Assembly (NCBI RefSeq): GCF_036850765.1
Contig: NC_089496.1
Location: 48,164,113 to 48,228,112 of the forward strand
From: Saccopteryx bilineata
Taxonomy: Eukaryota > Chordata > Mammalia > Chiroptera > Emballonuridae
Length of the DNA: 64,000 nt
Direction: 5' to 3'
Below, piece by piece: positions 46,650 to 59,529 of this stretch. The translations under genes were made by a program, and so were the position numbers. Under the pieces are notes generated by a model. It was given only the letters and a program-made list of their open reading frames with translations, searched no databases and was not told the DNA's origin. Positions within the stretch are counted from its first letter, which is position 1. Every line of letters starts with the position of its first letter.

Positions 46650-49284
46650 CTGACTTCTAATTTTATCTCTACGGCCCTTTCACCCAGTGAGTGACCTGGG
46701 CACCCCGCTCATGTTCTGAGGCCACGGAGTGTGTCACTTGTGATCTTCTGATGATGAATGTGAGCTGCTCAGAGTTCCTACATTGGTAAAATAAGATGAT
46801 GTATGAAAGTGCTTTGCAAACTGTTCATCATAATTTGGTGGTATTTTGAGTGATTCTGTTTGATGAATCATGCGATAAGTACCGCTGATGTTGAAAACAA
46901 ATGAAGCAGAGATGGGCAAAGCAAAGAAATACACTTCCAGCACCACTGGGAAACAGATATCCGTCCCGTGAATATGGAAGGGAGCGAGAGAACCCTTCTG
47001 GGTTTTCTTTTTGCACGCACCTCTAAAGACAGCTAAACCTTTCCCAAAGGATGAAGAAAAGAACAAGCCCCTTTCTCCCTTCAAGAGCAGCCTGAAGCCA
47101 CCATGCTAGGAGCCCTGCGTGTGACACAGGCTCCACTGAAGTCTTGGATACCTCGTCTGAAAGCTCAGGAGGGAACACATCAGCTGTATCAAGCATTGTG
47201 TGTTTTATGCCAATCCGAATCACAACCCATCCAAACTTCTCCGGGAACAGTATCGGTTCCAGGGTTGCTAGCTCCCAACTTATCTCCTGAAACTAGCCTT
47301 TTCTCAAAGCCCATTTCCCTCATGCTGCCCGCAGTTGCCCCAGAAAAGAGTGTATTTTTTTAAAAAAAATTGTTAATGACTCAATAATTTATGAACTTGG
47401 CAGAATGATGCCAAAGCCACTTGAATTCCCAGAAGAGAGACACACCCCAGAAATGGCGTGTGCTGAAACTGATTGAAGGTGTATTATTGCCCTTTGTCTC
47501 ACCGGTAAGAAATGATGCTATACTAGTAGGTGGTGATGCAAACTATTAGAAAGATCAGAGATAGTAACTGCTGATCATTCTTCTCGGAAGCCACTCATTT
47601 GGAAAAGCGAATGATAGCTACTGTCTAGAGGCGGTAATAAGAACATGTGGTCTTGCCTCGATTAAATCTCGTGATGGCCAACTTTATCCTTAGGACATGT
47701 CCAAGTGTGGAAAGTAACACATCCTGTACTGCTGTACTATCCCCATTTAAATTTTATGTGACAATAAACATCTCTTTATTTACCAAGAGAGTATTTTCCT
47801 GTACATACACACACAAAAAAAGCTATTTAAAAATACTATCATTTTTGTTATTGTTGTTTATTGTTGAAATGCAAAAACTTCATATTTTTAATGTATACAA
47901 TTAGGTGAGTTTAGACATATGCATAAGCCCATGAAACCGTATCTCAATAAAACCATTATAAAAAGTAAAATAAAGGCACATGTATAAAAGAAAACAATAG
48001 CACCCTGTATGTAGACTATTACAAGAACAAGGTAACAATGCTGTTCAAACATACACATGGCCATGACTGGAGGAGAAGGGACAGCTGTAGCCACTGAAAC
48101 GGGCCAAGACCAGGCCACCCCATATAAAGGAAACTCCCAATGCCAGAGCACATGGTGACCACTGTGCCAGGTGTGAGCCCTGCTCGGGCCACCCCTGGAA
48201 AAGACCCTGTCCTTCAGCAGTTTGCAAACCTTTGAGCTTCAGGGTTCAGGATGTATGTGAAACAGCTATGTAAACACAGGGAAAAAATGCTCCCCAATTA
48301 GTTCTATATAAGGTAACAATTAAGAGCTAAATGCCTATGACCTGTCTCCCAACATCAAAAGGACATACGGGGTCTATCCCAGTGAGGTGCAGGACACAGG
48401 ATGTGACCTCTGCCCTGCATTGCTGCTCACCAGACACTGGAGGCCAAAAACCTTCAGGGACACGTTTCCAAAGGAAGTCTTGCTCAACAAAAAGCTATAC
48501 TGATTATTGATTCTGTGTGTGTATGTGTGTGTGTGTGTGTACACCCACCATGTATGAGACATATAGGGAAAATGTATTTATATAGAAAGAAATGTGTGTA
48601 GATGTTTCTGTATCTATATAAATAGAGAGATAGAGCTATATACAAAGAGTAATTTTAAGAAATTGGCTCATTTCACTGTAGACTCTGGCAAGTCCAAAAC
48701 GTGCGGGGTAGGACAGCAGGCCAGACACCAGGGAAGAGCTCATGTTGTAGCTCCAGGCCAAGGTCAGTCTGCCGGCAGAATTACCTTTTCCTCCAGGGAA
48801 GTTGGTATTTTTTCTATTAAGACCTTTAGAACTGATTGAAGCAACTGATCAGATGAGGTTCACCCGCAATACAAAAGGTAATCTGCTTTACATCAAACAA
48901 CATTTGACCAAATATCTGGGTTTCATGGCCTCGCCAAGTTGACGCATAAAATTAACCACCCCAGTACGCATTGATGTTATACTTGAATGACACTTACGGT
49001 TTACCTCTGTTTTTGTTTATTTATTTTTTTAAAGTAACCTTTAAGAACTGGCAGGGCTTTGAAGCCAACTTAGGCTGGGCCTTTTTTCATTTCCAAAGGC
49101 ATCACTGCACCCCTCGAAAGTCAGCCAGCGCCTCCCAGGACCCCATTCACCACAGGGAAGCGCCCGGTCAATCACTGCTGCTCAGCAGAGAATTCCAATT
49201 CCACATTTGACTGAGCAGTGCCGGTGTTCTCCACGTACATAGGATCTCCCATGGTAAACCGTCTCACAGTTCCTGTCCTGAAAC
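46650..49284. repeat. Intron stretch, possible MIR at 46650-46830 and (GT)n at 48514-48540
   Basis: GAGTGACCTGGGCACC at 46690 is compatible with a decayed MIR. The GT array is interrupted once. Nothing else is identified. Confidence 0.4.
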
Positions 49285-49415
49285 AGCACTTAGAAATTTA
49301 ATTCAGCACTTACTCAAAATATCGATTGAACATCTATTGCAATCAAGTCATTGCAGGAGCTACACAGTAGTAAATACCTCAAGGAGCTTTAAATGTAATT
49401 GCAGAGACGAGATAC
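49285..49415 (+). repeat. L2-like fragment
   Basis: TTCAGCACTTACTCAAAATA, TTGAACATCTATTGCAATCA and CAAGGAGCTTTAAATGTAAT resemble a decayed L2 end. Confidence 0.45.
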
Positions 49416-49416
49416 A

Positions 49417-49947
49417 TCACATCGGTTCAATATACATTCTTACAAGAAGGTCAAGTCCAGCTACTAGGTATATTTCCCTGGAAAGCTCCCCTCTAGCTCT
49501 ATTGGCAGTCTGAAGAAGATGCAGGAAGACGTCCAGGTGATGGCGGTAAACTGTGATGGGGAATGTTGAGAGATTTACCTCTGTTTTCAGGATCCCATCT
49601 AAGACTGATGGACTAAATCCCATGCTGAGCAAATCAGCCATGAGGTCCCACCCACTGGCAGTGCTCCTGGGACATTGCTGGTCCTCAACCACGACTTCCC
49701 TCTGGAACCTTTTAACAACCCAGCTCACCAGGCAACAACTTGACATCTTATCAAACACTGATGTAAAAATACATTCCAATTTCTCTAGGGATGCCAGTTT
49801 CAATGACTCATTTGACAGTTCCTCCCTCACGGAGACAATTATGTGTACTTCGGAGCTGGCCAATAGGAACTCTCGTACTTGGTAAACAGATACCTTAGCT
49901 GACTGGCAACCAGGAAAAGGAGTTGGAGATGATTCAACTCTGCACAA
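49417..49947 (-). other. Long open frame, 176 codons, unknown and probably fortuitous
   Basis: The frame starts MCRVESSPTPFPGCQ and runs to MYIEPM. I recognise no domain, signal peptide or membrane helix. It is not inside a repeat I can name. One or two uninterrupted frames of this length are expected by chance in both strands of 64 kb, so I do not call it a gene. Confidence 0.15.
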
Positions 49948-49949
49948 GT

Positions 49950-50565
49950 ACGGTTCAGTTTCCCTTTAATCAACAGTTTAGATGTTGTCTGAAGAAAATA
50001 TCACCTAAAGTTTAAAACAGTTATTTAAAATGATAGCTGAACTGCATTCTATTAAAACGATGCATTCTTCTACACTCACCTAACTCCAGATATGTCCTCC
50101 AACTCAACCCTCTGCTGTGATAAGCAAGCAACGCATATGAATACAAGGCCTAGAAGGCTAATGAAGGTCCTATGTGTGCATGCTAGTGCCCCCCCCCCCT
50201 CCACAGTGCAGGGTTGTCGCTGGGAAGTGGATACACAGCCAACGGTTCTATTTCCCAATCTCCTTGCACGTTGAAGGGGCCACAGCACCAGCTCTGGAGG
50301 GGAAGTGACAGGTGACACTTCAGGACCAAGAACCTCAAGGAGCAACTGTCCCTTCCTCACTTGTTTTCCCCAGTCTCCTGTTGACCCAAGTCACCCACTG
50401 GAAGGCTGGTCACCCACCTGACCAGGAACGTGGCAGCAAGACGTACATCTCCGGAACGCTAAGTCGGTCGGAGTCTGGTGTTTACTGCAGCAGCTGGTGT
50501 CTACCCTCACTCATCCACTCTGCTGGCTTCGTTTTTTGCTATTCAGCTTTTCATTTTGATGTGTC
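49950..50565. other. Intron stretch without recognised features
   Basis: A run of C residues lies at about 50190-50199. Confidence 0.4.
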
Positions 50566-50573
50566 GTGGAATG

Positions 50574-50873
50574 CAGTGGTCCCCAACATTTTTTTGGGCC
50601 ACGGACCGTTTTAATGTCAGAAAATATTTTCACGGACCGGCCTTTACGGTGGGACAGATAAATGTATCACGTGACCAAGACAAGCGTCAAGAGTGAGTCT
50701 TAGACTGATGTAACAGAGGGAATCTGGTCATTTTTTTTTTAAATAAAACATTGTTCAGACTTAAATATAAATAAAACGAAAATAATGTAAGTTATTTATT
50801 CTTTCTCTGCGGACTGGTACCAAATGGCCCATGGACCGGTACCAGTTCGCGGCCTGGGGGTTGGGGACCACTG
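50574..50873. mobile_element. hAT MITE, family 1, copy 2
   Basis: The ends CAGTGGTCCCCAAC and GTTGGGGACCACTG are intact, and perfect 8-bp duplications GTGGAATG lie at 50566-50573 and 50874-50881. At 300 bp it aligns along its whole length with the copy at 1930. Confidence 0.95.
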
Positions 50874-51034
50874 GTGGAATGGGTCTGCTGGTCAATAACT
50901 AACAGCTGGATTCTCTGATCTGTTCCTGGCTTCTCTGTGCTGTGAAGACTGCCAGGGGTCTGGCCCTCAGGCTGGCTGAAACCGTTCTCTCTCTATTGTT
51001 TTCTCCATGTATCGGGTGGCGGCGTACACGTGAT

Positions 51035-51190
51035 TCGGATGGAGCTGTGGTGTGGTGTATAGAGAGATATAAGTTTGAATGTCAATTCTGGGTAACCCCA
51101 GGGAAATTACTATCACCGAGCCTCGATTTCCTCCTTTGTCAAAGGACAACAATACATTTTCCCTCCGCTCTGACATTTCATGCTCTTATC
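51035..51190 (+). repeat. MIR
   Basis: GTCAATTCTGGGTAACCCCA and GCCTCGATTTCCTCCTTTGT follow the plus-strand MIR core. Confidence 0.6.
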
Positions 51191-51889
51191 TCAAAATGTG
51201 AAGAGATAACTTGTCACACGGTCCCAAACAGTTCATATGTATCTCCCTGCGCACTACCTCAACTGCCCTGGCAACATCCCTGGAGCTGAGAATATCTTCT
51301 TACCTAACAGATAAGAAGGGCCTCTGGCAGCAGCGACCGTGTGACCCGAGGCAGGACAGTTCCTCTTGACAACCCTCCCTGCCCCCAATTTAGATGAATG
51401 TTGCATACAACTGAATGTGGCTGCTCACTTGTCACTTAATGATTTACCAAACAGCTGCCCCCTGTGCCCACTGCGTTAAACCCTTCCCGCCAAAACAGAA
51501 CGGGGGGGGGGGGCTCCTCGCATGCTCTGCTCCTCCTCATTCCAGATGTTCAGGAAACAGGGCGAAGGTTTTACCCTCACTGGCAAAGCTTCTCACCCTC
51601 AGATCAAAACAAAATGCCGAACCATCAGTTCAACAGGAGCTGACCGAACAAAGAAGTCAAAAAAGCTTGGTCTTCAGCAGTCAATCCCCAGAGGGCAGGG
51701 TCGAAGTCACAAATGTCCCAGTGCCCCAAACGGGGTGGGTCAGCATGAGCAATGGATTCATCACCTTCAAATCAAAAAAATCCCCCATTCCCAATAAATA
51801 CCTGCAGTGCCCCGGGCTGGACATTTAAGTTATGGAAGAACCTATTTGGGCACTTGAAGAACACTGCCAGCTCCATACAGCATCCTGTC

Positions 51890-52195
51890 CCTCTGTCTTA
51901 TTTTAAAAGTCAAGAAATGAGGTCCCAGGAGGTGAAGCGACTTCCCGTGGTCCCTGAGAAGTGTACTCACTTTGCACACAACATCGCCCGCGTCCCTTGG
52001 GGTCTGACCCCTGTCACTCGGGGTCAGAAGCTCACCGCAGAGCTCCTTTCTGCCTTCCTTGTCCTCCGTGGGGGACGATGCAGCTGCGCTAAGCCCCTCA
52101 GGGACACACAGAGCAGATCTGAGCTGGATGACCACATGCAGTCACTCTCTCCTCTCAGGTTCAGTTTCTTAGCAGTAAAACGGGGTGAGGACCAG
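51890..52195. repeat. Two MIR-like fragments in opposite orientations
   Basis: 51890-51970 (AAGAAATGAGGTCCCAGGAG, then GAAGCGACTTCCCGTGGTC) reads as antisense MIR. 52100-52195 (GGTTCAGTTTCTTAGCAGTA then AAACGGGGTGAGG) reads as sense MIR. Both are weak. Confidence 0.45.
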
Positions 52196-52199
52196 CTCC

Positions 52200-53820
52200 C
52201 ACGTCCAGGGCTGGCGGTGGGGGGCTGGCACTGAAGGGGGCCTCAGAAGTGTCCTCAGGGTCCCAGTGCAGAGCAGGGGGACAACAGGAAGTGACTCAGC
52301 ATTGGGGGACTGTGCCATCCCTGGCGTTTAAATTGCTTTTCCGTAAGATATAACAGAGAATTCTTCCTTTTCCTGTTAGCTCTGTCGTTTTAATAAACGG
52401 GAGCCATGGGCCACATGGGCACAGTTCTCATGCCGCATGACATGCGCCGGCATCCCCTGCTGAGCAGCTCAGGCAGAAGCACTTCCTCAGCAGTTCACTT
52501 CCCAGGTGTGGCTCTGGGACGGCGGGTGGCAGTGGGGTGGAGGGCAGGGCAGATAGAAAACATCATCCCAGCAAAACCACTGAGCAGTAACCGCGACCTG
52601 ATGCACTTTATATTTTTTTAACAAATTGCCATCCAAATGCTAAATGACTCTGAAAACCAACTGGGTTTTATTAAAAGCACAGTGTCCAGTCACTGATCCC
52701 CACTCTGGCCCACGTGGGATGCTGTGCATGCCAGTGGGTTATTGGCTGGCCACCCACTGAGGAGTCCTAAACCTTGCCGGCACTGCAGTGATTAGATTAA
52801 ATGCCTTTTCTGATTTGCACACTGTTTTAAAGTTAACACTGCACGGTGTTTTCTTCTCCAAACATCTGCAGGGTGAATTACCTTGAATTCACAGGGGAGC
52901 CACGCCAAGTGGCTCAGACAAGAAAGGCTTGACGTCCCCATTCAGTTTCCCCATTCAGGATCATGCATTTTTCCAGGTCTCATCAATTCACCCTAATAAG
53001 GCTCCAACCACCATCTGTAATTACTTCCTTTGAAAATTACAATCACATTTAAAACCATGTCTTAGCTTTTTGTAAACACATGCTTCGGGCACAGAGGTAA
53101 ACCTGACGTACGTGGTCAAAATGTTCCTAAGGAACTGTCTGTAAATCTTCTTTTTTTTCCCCCCAGCACATTGAGCAGTCTAAAAGTGTGATGGAAAGTA
53201 CTGATTATTTGCTGAAACTCCGAGATGAATTTCTTTTGTAAAGCTCCCTTCTACAATCTCAACAGCCATCCCTGATCTATCTATTCCCTAATTCCCAATC
53301 TTCCTATGTCAAGAGTATCGAAAAAGCGCCTACCACAGCACCTGGCAAACAGTAGTCACTCAATAAATGTTCTTTCTGGTTTAATGACCTTGCTGCGGTT
53401 TCAGAAAACCCACAAAATATATATATTACCGTCTATCCTTGTGCACCCAGACCCATTTTATGACTTTGGAGTAATCTGGGGACATTAGTTCTCTCTGAGA
53501 TATTAGATGACTCTAGGGAATTTTTGAATTCTAGAGAAATCTTTGGGTTGAGTTACGCAGCATAGAGGTATTCACCTGGGAAATCAATTTCCAGACCCCC
53601 CTGGGTAGCTTTTCCCAGCACTGACCTTCCTGCGGCCAAGGCTCCCGGCCACCCCTCCTTCCCACCCCTCCTTCTCCCCACGGACAAACCTTAGCAGTGA
53701 CAGGTGAAGCACAGGACAGGTGTCCTCAACACCTAGTTTTATCAAGGCACCCAAACCACCTCCATCTGTTTTGTTGAAAGATATACTGCTAGCTGTACTA
53801 TTTATACACAACAATTATTT
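52200..53820. repeat. Intron stretch, MIR/L2-like end at 53330-53385
   Basis: GCACCTGGCAAACAGTAGTC followed by ACTCAATAAATGTTC is a MIR or L2 terminal motif. Otherwise nothing is recognised. Confidence 0.4.
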
Positions 53821-53821
53821 A

Positions 53822-54151
53822 CCGTATTTTTCGCTCCATAAGACACACTTCTTTTTCCCCAAAAGTGGAAGGAAAAATGCCCGTGCATCTTAGAAGCAAA
53901 TGCTCTTTTTTTTTTTTTTCAGCTGCTGCAGGTTCCCAGACAACTAGAAGAGTATTTGAACATTAAAGTCTCTTCTCATTTGTTAATAACAGTGTTAATG
54001 GTTGTTAATACTGCTACTGAGTTTACATTGTTGAAATATTGTTGTGGTATATTTTATTAAGTATTGGTTCAGAATTTTTTTTCTTATTTTCCTCCTTAAA
54101 ACCCTAGGTGCATCTTAGGGTCAGGTGCGTCTTATGGAGCAAAAAATATGG
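53822..54151. mobile_element. Tc1/mariner-superfamily MITE
   Basis: The left end is CCGTATTTTTCGCTCCATAA. The right end, in reverse complement, is CCATATTTTTTGCTCCATAA. TA flanks lie at 53820-53821 and 54152-54153. The 330-bp element has no transposase frame. Confidence 0.85.
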
Positions 54152-54552
54152 TATTTAAAAATCATCATTCATTCAAGTAGCTTTTATCAATTTTATTGTA
54201 CAACTGTATAATATTGAAAAATAATTATACAGATAACCCAACCCAAGGGGGAAAAAAATCACAGGAGACTTATAGTCACAGGAAACTAAAAATAAATACA
54301 GTTCAATTAATAGTGGTTTCTTTTTTTTTTTTTTTAGGCACCATGATTTGGTGGTCAAGAAGAGATATTTAAACATCAAACACAAATAATGTCCTCTATA
54401 AGAAGTGGAATAAAAACTGAGTTCCCAACCACCGAAGAACTTACTTCTGCTATTTTTTTAAAGATAAATAATTTCTGTTGCAGTCACATTAAGGATATGA
54501 GTTTCACTTTCAATCATGCATATTTACAATACACCAAATATAATAACATTTT

Positions 54553-54753
54553 CTTTTTTTTTTTTTTAATTTTTTTTTTAAGATTTTATTTATTCATTAT
54601 AGAGAGAGGAGAGAGAGAGAGAGAGAGAAGGGGGGAGGAGCAGGAAGCATCAACTCCCATATGTGCCTTGACCAGGCAAGCCCAGGGTTTTGAACCGGCA
54701 ACCTCAGCGTTTCCAGGTTGATGCTTTATCCACTGCGCCACAACAGGTCAGGC
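54553..54753 (-). mobile_element. Group A SINE
   Basis: The antisense head is GCGCCACAACAGGTCAGGC. Perfect 11-bp duplications ATAACATTTTC lie at 54542-54552 and 54754-54764. Confidence 0.92.
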
Positions 54754-54839
54754 ATAACATTTTCAACTTACTAAAATTAAATTAGTAACTTTAGAATGGA
54801 GAAACCTGGTAGGCACTCATTTCACCAAGACATCAAATT

Positions 54840-55465
54840 TAACAAACAATGGGGCAACCTGTGTCCCAGGCGTCCTTACGTGTCACTGTGAGGACACACA
54901 TCACTTCTGGGATATTCCCGCCAACAACGCACAACCTGAATCGAATCACGGGGACATTCCTGACAAACCCATACTGAGGGACAGTCAACAAAACAACTAG
55001 TCCTGACTCTTCAAAACAAACGTCAAGGTCATGAAAGCAAAGGAAGATGGAGGAGCTGCCCCTGATTCATGCCGCAGGGGATCCTGCACTGGAGAAAACA
55101 GATGCCACGCCCACAGTGATGAGAGTGGAATACGAAGCCGTAAGATAGTAACATTTTATCAGCTTAACTTCCTGAGTTGATGACTGTATTGTGATTATAT
55201 TAAAACATGTCCTTCTTCGGCAATGTGCACTGAAGTATGTAAGGGTTAACTCTTCCATGATTCAGAGAGAAAAAGTAGACAGATTGGAAAGATAGATAGA
55301 GTCTCAGACAGACTGATAATGAATGATGAAGGGACACTGGCAAAATAGTGCCAATATTAATGATTAATGAGTCTGATAAAGGGTGGAGGGGAGTTCTCTG
55401 TACTAGCCCCGCTATTCTCTTGCGTGTCTGCAACGATTTCGAAGTAAAAAGTAAGTCAAGTCCAT
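54840..55465 (+). mobile_element. Old L1M-type 3' UTR fragment (class tentative)
   Basis: TCTTCAAAACAAACGTCAAG with GTCATGAAAGCAAAGGAAGA, then TGTATTGTGATTATATTAAA, CAATGTGCACTGAAGTATGT and GAGTTCTCTGTACTAGCC, keep the order of a widespread mammalian L1 3' region. Assignment is from memory. Confidence 0.5.
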
Positions 55466-55469
55466 ATGT

Positions 55470-58400
55470 CAAATTAAAATACGGAAGTGACAACACAATT
55501 TTTCCAAAATCTTAGTGGGTGTATCAGTCCAAGTGTCACAAAGTTCTGCAAATTCTGAATTGCTGAATTTCTTTTCCTCCCCTGGATCCTTGTCAATCAT
55601 ATAGGTTCTGCTCCTCTGAGCTCCTCCTGTTCACGCATTTCCCAGCGACAAGATGTGTTCAGTTGTGTCATCTCCTTTCTCAATTTTGTCTAACAGATTG
55701 ACACCCTCTGTCTGCCACCCTCCGAAGAAACAGTAAAGAAAGTGCCACTATTCCATAAGCATAAACCGCTCTGCCTAGAGAAGCAATGAATTAATTAGCT
55801 TTAAAGCTGAAAGATTTACAATTAATCTAGCTGAGTTTACACTGTCAGCATATGGAGAAAAACGAAAAGTCTTCCAATGGAAAACAAAATGTAGCTAAAA
55901 CTCTTCACTACCATTAAAGTACTTTTATCTACAGCCTATAAATGATATTTCATGTATTGTATATATTATACACAGTATATACATACTTGCATATAAAACT
56001 GAATTTAGATCTATACGAATAAAATTACTCTGTATATATTTGGTAAAACATATAAGATATAATATTAAAATTTCTCTTTACAAGGAACGAAAAGGCTTTA
56101 AATGCATATTTCATATTATTTATTTTATACATGGTCTCAGAGTATATGGGATCCATGCTCTCATTTTTCCCCAGTCCATTCTTCAGAAGAAAATAGCAAA
56201 TAATCCCATTTGACAGACAAGAACACTAAGGCAAAATGGGACAAGGGACTTGTACTATATAAAATCATAGGTAGAGAGTCTGGTCACTTAATATAGGTCC
56301 ATAGTAGATTAAAATGAGATCTGCTCACATTTTTCCCATAGATAAACATGTCTACATATATACATACATGTATGTTGCATAATAGTATACATGTACATGA
56401 ACATATATACACGAGTATATATTAAACGTATATCAATTCACCCGAATTCAGGCAAAAACCAACACCAATAAAATTACCTCTAGGATCCATTTTCTCTCTT
56501 TTCACCCTTATCAATAAAAGAAAGAGGTAATGAACATGTGGTGAGAAGAAAGTGGGTATTTATGAAGACAAATCCTGCTTCAGACAGCTTAAGTCACAGA
56601 GAGTTCAAATTTCTCAGAAACATAGCCAGCAATCCCGGGAAAATCTAGAATAAATGCCTAAAGGAAATTCCCGATGTATTATCTACCTGTCTATAATACC
56701 TGGAGTTTCATAATTCAAAATCAAACTCTGGCTTCTCTATGTTCACAAACCTTCCCACACTTTTTCATCAAAAATAGCACAAAAATATAGAAGCACTTAG
56801 TTTCCTGTTGACCTCCTGGGCCCTTTACTGAAAGCAAACCAATTCTAACTAGAGGAGCCCAGATAATATTTCTACAGTGTTGCTACTCCTAAAAATCTCT
56901 TTACTTTGGAAGCCATCAAGTCAAACATCTTTCAAAGCAAGTTCATCTCATTGAGCAAATGCCAACAACCCCCAAGAGTCTGCACAGAGAAGCGGGTCCT
57001 TTGGGGCTATTTGCAACAGTAGAAAACCAGAGCTTTCTAGTTTGAGACAGTTCTGTCTAAGAAAAATAAATCCTGCAGTGGGCAGGCTTAACCAGATACA
57101 TTTGTCACCAAAAGAGAAGTGATTCACTTCTGCTTCCATTGCTATTCCCAAAGGGCTAGAGAAGGGGTGGGGCTGGGCTGGAGGAGGTCAGAGAAAAAGG
57201 GAATTAAGCCATGCAACCTTACAATTCTCTGGTCAGGAAATCTAAGGAAGGCTTCAGCAGGAGACAGAAGAAAGAGATAACATGGTTATTTTCAACAGGA
57301 CATAAAGGGGCAGATGACCAAAAGAAATGTAATAGGCAAGGGAGGTCAGTGAGCTAACGTGGGGGCTCCAGACACCCCGTGTGTCTCCCTAGGATTGGCT
57401 CTGGCTAGAAATTTCAGCTCCCCCACTTTCGAGTTTGACATTTGAGTTCCCTCTAGAGCCTGTCAGGATACCCATCATCCCCAGCTCCCACACTCACTGG
57501 CTTCCTGTGATGCTAAGCCCTCCCCCTCGTGTCTTCAGAACAAAGGGCGGTGACGACTTGGCCAGTGCTTGACAAAACACTCACTTGCCAACGGTAATTC
57601 AAACTAGAGCAGAGGTTTATGACCAACTATTATTAAATAACCATTCTCAGAAGATTGTTCAAGTATACCTGGCAATTACCAAAAAAACGCACTTGGGGAT
57701 TTCTTTTGACAATATTGAAAACAGTCTCCGTCTCTTCCCAGAAACCCCAGCCCGGTTGGTTATACAGGTTGGTCCAAAGCACGTTGCACCAAAGTAAACC
57801 CAACTTGCTTCCTGAGAAATTGTCCATCTGACTTTATTCTGAGAAGAGGCAAGACCAAGACTCTTCATAGAATCTTGGAGAACACTCCCAAACGATAGCC
57901 AGCGCAGTTTTTCTTGGTCCTTCTGAAAACTGTTTATCACAAACTCCAACTTTGGAAACCACCATTATCAAAACACCACACGAACCATGTCACACACCAT
58001 TATTTTCAACCACGTTCGGTTAGGACTTGTAGGAGCCACTGTAGCAGGTCCCATTTTTCTCCCTAGCAATTTCCAGTGTAATTGCCAACCAATCCATAGG
58101 GCGGGAATAAGCATGTAATTACTCAGTTAAAAAGTAACTATATGGGCATTTCTTTGTATCCTTCAAGCTCAAGGGATGTTGGATACAATATCCAAAAGAG
58201 GCATACTGTATGTTTTCAAAGACTCAAATTTGTTTGCTTCAGTGTTTCCTTTTTGCTGTTTCTGCGGATCTTTTTATAGCTTTTGTTTTGGTGCACAGTT
58301 TTGCTGTGTGACACTGAGGCGCTTAGGCGCATTAGAGGAAACGTTCAGAGTAATGCGCCACAGTGTTTCACACGGCTGTAATCAGCTTTGATGATTTGAA

Positions 58401-59519
58401 GCAATTTCATCCGTGGCCCCACATTATTAGTGAATCATTGCAAATTTCCCATTTAGCAATAAAAAACAGTGGTCTTAATTGCGGGTCATCAACAAGCTTC
58501 AAGCTGGCAAGGCAGGCACAGAGCGTGAGCTCGGAGAAACTGGCGGCTGGCCACAGCCAGTAATTACACTCTGCCAATCGGAATTCCCCGCTGCAATGTC
58601 AGCTGGATACAAGACTTGTACCCACTTCCTGCCCCGTACGCCGCACCGCACAGCCACGCAGCTGCGGGGTTGTGCCCCACGTGCGAGGGTATTCCGCTGT
58701 GGATGAAGTGATGGCTTATATTATACAAGCGCCTTAACAGTATTTTGGGAGTCCATGAAGGAAGAGGCCGCCTTGGCCACACTTCCTTTCCATTTTAGCC
58801 TCCTCACATGCACACTCCACTCATCCAGACCTGGACATCCTTTCTGTTGGGATGGCTCTGGATGTGCACTCACCCTTTCAGTTGTCCACTCCTGCTTAGT
58901 TCCTGGGCTACTGCCTAACATGTAGTAGGCAAGAATAAATACCTGATAAACAGGTAGGTAAATCAGTAGAAGGGTGTATGAATGAATGAGTCCACCTGAC
59001 TGTCTCAAAACATAGCTCATTTTGTCACCTATATTAATAGCTGTTCTTAGTGTTCCACACCAAAGGTCCGAGGTGTCCTACAGCCCTCAGACCCTGCCTG
59101 GTTTGTGCTCACTCAGAGAACTCAGCCTCCGGCTCCACTTGGCATCCCTGCTGCTACAGCCAGAGCAACAAGCTTGGCCCCTGTCTGGTCCCTACACCAG
59201 CTGCTACATCAGTTTCCTACTGATTCATTCAAAAAGGCGCACCATGGGACTCTACCTTGTTCCTACAGAGATCCCCTTCCTGTCCCCCTTTGTGCTACCC
59301 ATGCCAGACCCACTGCCATCAGCCATGCAGGAGGAACTACACCTGGCATATATGTAGTAATTGCTCAATAAATGCCCACTATTGTCAGAATGAACAATTT
59401 AGTAAATGTTATACCTTGATCTTGATCTGAATGCTACATTAGTGACTTAAAACGTGCCTTGCAACTTTTACCCATATCTTTTACACAGGAGTCACTGACA
59501 TTTTGGGAAGAGTAGCCAA
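55470..59519. other. Intron stretch, mostly unique; weak MIR at 56190-56280
   Basis: 56190-56280 (CCATTTGACAGACAAGAACA, then CTAAGGCAAAATGGGACAAG) may be antisense MIR. 55780-55860 and 58320-58500 are rich in AATTA/ATTAG-type words, as seen in conserved non-coding DNA. TCAATAAATGCCC at 59367 is a MIR/L2-like end. No exon was found. Confidence 0.4.
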
Positions 59520-59529
59520 TATTTTGAAG

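Noticed and set aside
57760..57800. Mariner-like end (CAGGTTGGTCCAAAGCACG after TA)
   Set aside because: No matching inverted end was found at a plausible distance.
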